A stretch of DNA of 64,000 nt, from assembly GCF_947504135.1 (NCBI RefSeq), contig NZ_CANNGG010000002.1, positions 310,001 to 374,000 on the forward strand, in the 5' to 3' direction. The notes beneath the pieces are model-generated. The model was not told the DNA's origin. It saw only the letters and a program-made list of their open reading frames with translations, and did no database searches. Every line of letters begins with the position of its first letter. Within the stretch, counting starts at the first letter, position 1. The translations under genes and the position numbers were made by a program. The DNA comes from an uncultured Tenacibaculum sp. (lineage in GTDB: Bacteria; Bacteroidota; Bacteroidia; Flavobacteriales; Flavobacteriaceae). Below, piece after piece: positions 58,373-64,000 of the stretch.

Positions 58373-58801
58373 ATCTTTGTAATCTCTATTAACACCAAGA
58401 CTAAAGCCAAAGCGCGTGTCACTTTCTCTACCTAGTCTGTGAATAGCAACTTTACCTAATGGAATTTTACCAAACTCGTTGTTGGTAATTTCCTCATTAT
58501 TTAAAATAAGCTTTCCTTTAAATTGCTTTTTTGTGTTGTACTCACTTCTATCCTTCTTGTTCTGATAAATATTTATAGATAGGATATTATCCTTATCCGT
58601 ATAACCACAAAAAATACCGTGTTTATCCCAAATCATGTACTCGTTACTCTTTTTTAATTCTCTACTAGGCTTACCCAATACTTGAATTAAAGTACTGTAA
58701 TTTGTAGGAAAAGTTAGGGGTTTATTGTTTACATGAATAACATCCGTATCGCATTCAATAACTAAATTTTTCACCTTTTTTTTCTTGAAGAAATTAAGCA
58801 T
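58367..58801 (-). CDS. Hypothetical protein (DUF7738-like)
   Basis: 144-aa ORF; VLGKPSRELKKSNEYMIWDKHGIFCGYTDKDNILSINI. Confidence 0.65.
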   Translation of the reverse strand: MLNFFKKKKVKNLVIECDTDVIHVNNKPLTFPTNYSTLIQVLGKPSRELKKSNEYMIWDKHGIFCGYTDKDNILSINIYQNKKDRSEYNTKKQFKGKLILNNEEITNNEFGKIPLGKVAIHRLGRESDTRFGFSLGVNRDYKDL

Positions 58802-58923
58802 AGTAGTTGTTTTATTGGGTTAATGAATTTAAGGGATGAAATGTAAAACTAAAAAATAATTTTTAAGAAACTCCTTTCTCTTTTAGTTAAATTTGCTAAT
58901 TACATATAAAACCCTAATTAATA

Positions 58924-60237
58924 ATGAACATACCTCAAACGAGTTTTCCTCGAGTTATTATTGTAGGAGGTGGATTCGCAGGATTGGCAGCTGCAAGAGC
59001 ATTAGAAAATCAAGAATTACAAGTTGTTTTAATCGATAAACACAATTACCATACATTTCAACCTTTACTATATCAAGTAGCCACAGGAGGATTGGAGCCT
59101 GATAGTATAGCGTTTCCTCTAAGAAAAAGGTTTAACGATATAGAAAATTTTTATTTTCGGTTAGCTAAAGTTACGGGTATAAATGCAGAGAAACGAATTG
59201 TAGAAACTACGATTGGTAATTTGGAGTATGACGAGTTAATTCTTGCCACAGGATCTACTACAAATTTCTTCGGAAATACCAATATTCAAAAATATGCGAT
59301 GGAAATGAAATCGGTTCCGCAGGCATTGAATATTCGTAGTTTGGTTTTAGAAAACTTTGAAGAGGCATTATTGGTTACCGATTTAGAAAAACGAAGAGCG
59401 TTAATGAACTTTGTTATTGTAGGAGGAGGACCAACCGGAGTAGAGTTAGCAGGAGCATTAGCGGAAATGAAAAAAGGAATTCTTCCTAAAGATTACCCTG
59501 ATTTGGATATTCGAGAAATGAAAATTAATCTCATTCAAAGTTCAGGAGAGTTATTAAAAGGGATGAGTAAAGCTTCTTCAGAAAAATCAGAAGATTTTTT
59601 AATAAAGTTAGGAGTAGATGTATGGAAAGACCTTCGTGTACTCGATTATGACGGAGAAACTGTTACTACAAACGGAGAAGATCATTTTAAAGCTCAAACC
59701 GTTATTTGGGCAGCAGGAGTAAAAGGAGCTGCTGTTAATGGTTTAGTCGAAGAATGTGTAGTTGAAAGAGCCAATCGATTTAAAGTAGATGAATACAACA
59801 AAATAATCGGTTATGATAACATATACGCTATTGGAGATGTAGCGTGTATGGAAACCAAAGAGTATGAAAGAGGACACCCTATGATGGCACAACCTGCAAT
59901 TCAACAAGGAAGGTTGTTGGGGAAAAACATCATAGCCAAGTTAAAGAAGAAAAAGCAAATACCTTTTAAGTACAAAGACAAAGGGTCAATGGCAACTATT
60001 GGAAGAAACAAAGCAGTTGTTGATTTACCTAAATGGAAATTCCAAGGAGTTTTTGCTTGGTTTGTATGGATGTTTGTGCACTTGTTTTCACTTATTGGAT
60101 TTAGAAATAAAGTAATTGTGTTTATGAATTGGGTGTATAATTACATCCGTTTTGATCGTGAAACAAGGTTGATTATCCGTCCGTATAAAAAGAAAAATAA
60201 ATACAGCTTTAAAGAACAAGAAAATGGCAATTACTAG
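58924..60237 (+). CDS. NAD(P)/FAD-dependent oxidoreductase, NDH-2-like
   Basis: VIIVGGGFAGLAAARALENQELQVVLIDKHNYHTFQPLLYQVATGGLEPDSIAFPLR; IYAIGDVACM. Confidence 0.93.
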   Translation: MNIPQTSFPRVIIVGGGFAGLAAARALENQELQVVLIDKHNYHTFQPLLYQVATGGLEPDSIAFPLRKRFNDIENFYFRLAKVTGINAEKRIVETTIGNLEYDELILATGSTTNFFGNTNIQKYAMEMKSVPQALNIRSLVLENFEEALLVTDLEKRRALMNFVIVGGGPTGVELAGALAEMKKGILPKDYPDLDIREMKINLIQSSGELLKGMSKASSEKSEDFLIKLGVDVWKDLRVLDYDGETVTTNGEDHFKAQTVIWAAGVKGAAVNGLVEECVVERANRFKVDEYNKIIGYDNIYAIGDVACMETKEYERGHPMMAQPAIQQGRLLGKNIIAKLKKKKQIPFKYKDKGSMATIGRNKAVVDLPKWKFQGVFAWFVWMFVHLFSLIGFRNKVIVFMNWVYNYIRFDRETRLIIRPYKKKNKYSFKEQENGNY

Positions 60238-60532
60238 AAACGTTAAATGTCCAAACTGCGGAGTTTTTAATAAGAATAGCGATTACTGTAAAAATTGTAA
60301 TACGTTAATTTCTTTTGAAAAGAAACAAGAACAAAAAGTAGCAGCATATAAAGAAGAAGAGCTTCAAAAAGTAAAGTATGAAATAGAAAACCCAAACTTG
60401 GCAGAACGCTTAAAAAAACATTCGTTTTGGTTGTATCGTATTGTTGGTTGGGTTTTATACTCGGCGTATTTATTGGTAAGTGCAATAGGAGCGTTAATTG
60501 CATGGTTTATAGCAATGGTAGCAGCAGGATAG
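60224..60532 (+). CDS. Zinc-ribbon membrane protein
   Basis: CPNCGVFNKNSDYCKNCN plus C-terminal TM segment; overlaps the upstream ORF by 14 nt. Confidence 0.75.
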   Translation: MAITRNVKCPNCGVFNKNSDYCKNCNTLISFEKKQEQKVAAYKEEELQKVKYEIENPNLAERLKKHSFWLYRIVGWVLYSAYLLVSAIGALIAWFIAMVAAG

Positions 60533-60538
60533 GAGCGT

Positions 60539-60892
60539 ATGCAAAAAAGGATACTTCCATATTACTTCTATATTTCAGTTGCTGTAGGAAGCTTTATTTA
60601 TCTCGCTCAGCAATTTGAAATTATACTACCTAAAATCGTTAATAATTATGTAAATGATTTTTTAATACTACCGATTGTATTAACGATCTGTCTTTTTATT
60701 TTACGATGGAGTAGAGGGGATAAAAGTTATACAATTCCTCTTGGTGTAATTATGTATATCTGCGCTTTCTACGGAGTTATTTTTGAGTATTTACTACCTA
60801 AGTTTCATCCAAGATACACCGCTGATTTCATTGATGTATTCTTATATTTTATGGGTGGTGTAGTTTTTTATTTTCTTCAGAAAAAGGAATAA
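60539..60892 (+). CDS. Hypothetical membrane protein
   Basis: 117-aa ORF with several TM segments. Confidence 0.7.
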   Translation: MQKRILPYYFYISVAVGSFIYLAQQFEIILPKIVNNYVNDFLILPIVLTICLFILRWSRGDKSYTIPLGVIMYICAFYGVIFEYLLPKFHPRYTADFIDVFLYFMGGVVFYFLQKKE

Positions 60893-60925
60893 ATATTTTG
60901 AAAAACAGAATTAGTGCTTTTTATA

Positions 60926-60955
60926 AGACACGGTGTTGATGTGTCATTTTTTTCT
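60926..60955. terminator. Hairpin AGACAC...GTGTCATTTTTTT
   Basis: Short stem plus T tract. Confidence 0.5.
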
Positions 60956-61427
60956 ACCAACTCAAACAAAATTTGTTGTCACCATTGTCTCTATCAATTT
61001 CCATAGAACCTGCTTCAGCTCCGTATGTCCAATGACCTGTAAATCTCAGTTTAATTGGGTCAGAATCTTTTGTAATAATCACATTACTAATTTCCCATAT
61101 TCCAGTCGATTCGTATCCTTTTGTATTTCGAGTATCAGTGTCCAATGTCCATTTAACTTTTCCATTTTCAATTAGAGTGAGAGTAGGTGAAAGTGTATCA
61201 TTCCGATTTTCCAATATTAATTTTCCATTTTTTGCTAATTGAAATTCTTTAGCATTTTTAGTTATTTCAATTGGTTTAATAGTTACCGCTTCGAAAGGTC
61301 CATCATCCATTCCGCAACCAACACTAAATTGATACCAAACTACTCCTATTAGTCCTAAATATCCAGTGATTCCAATTCCTGCAATAATTCCGACTCCTAT
61401 TAATATTTTTTTAAAGGTTTTGTTCAT
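60954..61427 (-). CDS. Hypothetical membrane-anchored protein
   Basis: Probable start MNKTFKKILIGVGIIAGIGITGYLG at 61427; N-terminal TM. Confidence 0.7.
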   Translation of the reverse strand: MNKTFKKILIGVGIIAGIGITGYLGLIGVVWYQFSVGCGMDDGPFEAVTIKPIEITKNAKEFQLAKNGKLILENRNDTLSPTLTLIENGKVKWTLDTDTRNTKGYESTGIWEISNVIITKDSDPIKLRFTGHWTYGAEAGSMEIDRDNGDNKFCLSW

Positions 61428-61540
61428 TTCTAAAAGGTACACAAACTTGTTATATGTCAAACTTTAGCTCTTTTATCCCGACAATAGCATGGGATATAAT
61501 GAAGTTTAGCAATTTTATTGTTTTCTCAAATATATACAAA

Positions 61541-61572
61541 AAATCCCGAGTTAATTAACTCAGGATTTTTTT
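61541..61572. terminator. Hairpin AAATCCCGAGTTAATTAACTCAGGATTTTTTT
   Basis: Near-perfect stem plus T tract downstream of ribB. Confidence 0.8.
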
Positions 61573-61591
61573 GATTTTATGTTGTTTGCGA

Positions 61592-62734
61592 TTAGTAGCT
61601 TACGTAATCAACAATTTCTAATCCGTAACCAATCATACCTACACGTTTGGTTTGTTTAGTGTTAGAAACTAAACGTAGTTTATGTATGTGTAAATCGTGT
61701 AAAATTTGAGCACCAATACCAAAATCTTTGTTATCCATTACCACATTCGGAGCTTTCATTTCTCCTTTCGCTTGGTTTTCTTTCAACACACGAAGTCTGT
61801 TTAATAAGTTTAACGCTTGCATTTGTTGGTTAATGAATAAGATAGCACCTCTACCTTCATCATTAATAACCTTAAACATTTGGTCTAACTTTTTATCAGC
61901 ATTGTTGGTAAGTGTACCTAAAATATCGTTGTTAACTAAAGTAGAGTTTACACGAGTTAAAATAGGTTCGTTCTTACTCCAAGTACCTCTGGTTAAAGCA
62001 ATATGAACTTGGTTGTTAGTCGTTTGTTGGTAAGCGCGTAAACGGAAGTCACCAAAACGAGTTTGAATATTAAAGTCTTCTTTCTTTTCAATTAAAGAAT
62101 CGTGTTCCATTCGATACGCTACTAAATCTTCAATAGAAACAATTTTCAAATCGAATTTTTTAGCAACTTCTAATAGTTGAGGTAAGCGCGCCATAGTACC
62201 GTCTTCATTCATAATTTCAACGATAACTCCAGCAGGTTGTAAGCCAGCTAAACGAGCAAAATCGATAGCAGCTTCGGTATGTCCTGTTCTACGTAAAACA
62301 CCACCGTTTTTAGCTTTTAGTGGGAAAATATGTCCAGGTCTAGCTAAATCGAAAGGTTTTGTATCAGGATTTATTAAGGCTTCGATAGTTTTAGCTCTAT
62401 CAGAAGCAGAGATACCAGTAGTAACTCCATTTCCGCGTAAATCTACAGAAACGGTAAAAGCAGTTTCCATAGGGTCGGTATTGTTGCTAACCATCATACC
62501 TAATTCTAATTCTTTACAGCGAGTTTCGGTAAGTGGCGTACAAATTAGTCCACGACCATGGGTTGCCATAAAGTTGATCATTTCTGGAGTAATTTTTTCA
62601 GCAGCGGCTAAAAAGTCACCTTCATTTTCACGATCTTCATCATCAACAACGATAATAACTTTACCGTTTTTGATATCTTCTATAGCTTCTTCAATTGTGT
62701 TTAATTGAATATTCGTTGATGCTTGTGTTGTCAT
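61592..62734 (-). CDS. ribB: 3,4-dihydroxy-2-butanone-4-phosphate synthase with a GTP-cyclohydrolase-II-like C-terminus lacking zinc ligands
   Basis: [58 protein letters not shown]; degenerate C-terminal domain. Confidence 0.93.
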   Translation of the reverse strand: MTTQASTNIQLNTIEEAIEDIKNGKVIIVVDDEDRENEGDFLAAAEKITPEMINFMATHGRGLICTPLTETRCKELELGMMVSNNTDPMETAFTVSVDLRGNGVTTGISASDRAKTIEALINPDTKPFDLARPGHIFPLKAKNGGVLRRTGHTEAAIDFARLAGLQPAGVIVEIMNEDGTMARLPQLLEVAKKFDLKIVSIEDLVAYRMEHDSLIEKKEDFNIQTRFGDFRLRAYQQTTNNQVHIALTRGTWSKNEPILTRVNSTLVNNDILGTLTNNADKKLDQMFKVINDEGRGAILFINQQMQALNLLNRLRVLKENQAKGEMKAPNVVMDNKDFGIGAQILHDLHIHKLRLVSNTKQTKRVGMIGYGLEIVDYVSY

Positions 62735-63999
62735 TATTTTGTTGTTTTCTCTTTTTTAGAGAATATGTTTTTAAAAGAGTTTCGTATTGGAGCCATAAAG
62801 CTGTTAATATCGAACAATCCTTTGTCTTTAGTTGCTCTAAGTGTTAAAGTTACCGCCAAAGGTAGCATTAAAAATACACTTAGCCAAGAACCGACAATTG
62901 CTGTTAGCGAGCTTTCTTCTGCTAAATTTCTACCAAAGGTATTGGAGAAAAAGTACAGTACATAAATAGCAATGGCTAAAATCATGGGTAAGCCCATACC
63001 ACCTTTTCTAATGATGGAACCTAACGGAGCCCCGATAAAGAAAAGTAGTAAACAAGAGAGTGAAAAAGCAACCCTGTTGTAAAATTCAATGTCGTATAAG
63101 TTTAAATATTTACGTCTGTTTTTTAAGGTTTCTTTGTAATCTTTGTTATTGTTTATTGTACGTTCTAACTTTGAAGTTGCTGTGATAAGCACATTTTGTT
63201 TTTCTCTTAAATCAAAATTATCAAGGATATCTGACGATAATTTTTTGTTCATTAACGAATCAGGATATTGGTGTAAGTCTTCTACATCAACGCCTAAAAA
63301 TAGGTTTTTAGCTCTACTGGCAACATAGTCGTGATAACTTTGTTTCATCGTTGGTAACGTGTCTTTTAACTGAGCCAAACTTAACATGTTGTACTGCGTT
63401 TTGTACTTTTCTTCTTCAAGATCATCATCACTAAAAGAAGAAATATCGATATTGATTGTATATTCATCAAAATCGGCATAGGATGCAGGCATTTTTTCTC
63501 GTTCTTTAAAAGAAGCTCCGTTTTTTATATGGTGTTCAAAAAAATGGCCATCATACAAAACTAAGGTCATGTAACGACTTCCTTCTTCAGAAAGAATTTC
63601 ACCTTTTTTTGCTGTAATAATTTTATTATTTCCTCTTTTAGAAGATAAATCGTAAATCATTACTTCTTTTAATAGGTTGTCTTCTTCTCCGTATTTTTCT
63701 TTAAATTTTATTTGAAAGTTGGGAAGCTCTGTATTAAAACCTCCTGCAACTAGTGCAATGGCAGGTTGCTTTTTCTTAATATTCACCTTCATGTTTAGCT
63801 GTTTTAGCATAGCATAAGGGTACACGTAATTGAGAAATAAGAAGTTAATACCGCTTAAAAAAATAGCGAGAAAAACAATCGGACGGACCATTCGTTGTAA
63901 GGAAACACCAGCAGATTTTGCTGCAGCAAATTCGTAGTTTTCAGACAAACTACCTAGTGTCATAATCGAAGAAAGGAGTACTCCAATGGGTAAGGCTTG
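62734..63999 (-). CDS. LptF/LptG-family permease, partial (N-terminus beyond the window end)
   Basis: ENYEFAAAKSAGVSLQRMVRPIV; C-terminal TMs; frame open through QALPIGVLLSSIMTLGSL to the window edge. Confidence 0.9.
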   Translation of the reverse strand, partial: QALPIGVLLSSIMTLGSLSENYEFAAAKSAGVSLQRMVRPIVFLAIFLSGINFLFLNYVYPYAMLKQLNMKVNIKKKQPAIALVAGGFNTELPNFQIKFKEKYGEEDNLLKEVMIYDLSSKRGNNKIITAKKGEILSEEGSRYMTLVLYDGHFFEHHIKNGASFKEREKMPASYADFDEYTINIDISSFSDDDLEEEKYKTQYNMLSLAQLKDTLPTMKQSYHDYVASRAKNLFLGVDVEDLHQYPDSLMNKKLSSDILDNFDLREKQNVLITATSKLERTINNNKDYKETLKNRRKYLNLYDIEFYNRVAFSLSCLLLFFIGAPLGSIIRKGGMGLPMILAIAIYVLYFFSNTFGRNLAEESSLTAIVGSWLSVFLMLPLAVTLTLRATKDKGLFDINSFMAPIRNSFKNIFSKKEKTTK

Positions 64000-64000
64000 C

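Noticed and set aside
1-64000. rRNA, tRNA, CRISPR arrays, transposases, prophage genes
   Set aside because: Intergenic regions were read on both strands by eye and none was recognised; tRNAscan-SE and Infernal would be decisive

Overview
The window is AT-rich and gene-dense. It looks like a marine Flavobacteriaceae chromosome (Tenacibaculum/Polaribacter-like; inferred from gene content and order). Most of it is housekeeping: ybbR-like/yajC/DUF1573/nusB, a Glu/Leu-type dehydrogenase, holA, an ABC-F ATPase, gcvP, a serB-serA fusion, cdsA, ftsH, rsfS, birA, pyrE, dnaK, ribB and an LptF/G permease. Larger functional blocks are: (i) a kynurenine/3-hydroxyanthranilate catabolic operon (25.6-33.5 kb) with a divergent IclR regulator; (ii) a TetR-ABC-HlyD-TolC operon whose ABC ATPase domain has lost most of its catalytic motifs; (iii) small accessory patches: AbiH plus an ankyrin protein, a Fic protein plus a restriction-methylase remnant, and a run of frameshifted genes bordered by dispersed palindromic repeats; (iv) a LytS/LytTR two-component pair next to secreted or lipoprotein genes. 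I saw no rRNA, tRNA, CRISPR array, transposase or prophage. No clearly new multi-gene system is proven. The best leads are the degenerate ABC exporter with a candidate TetR operator, the Fic gene behind a triple TTACCCTCGTT site, the AbiH-ankyrin pair, the zinc-site-less RibBA C-terminus, and the G8 tract in a secreted-protein gene. All homology statements come from reading motifs, not from searches.
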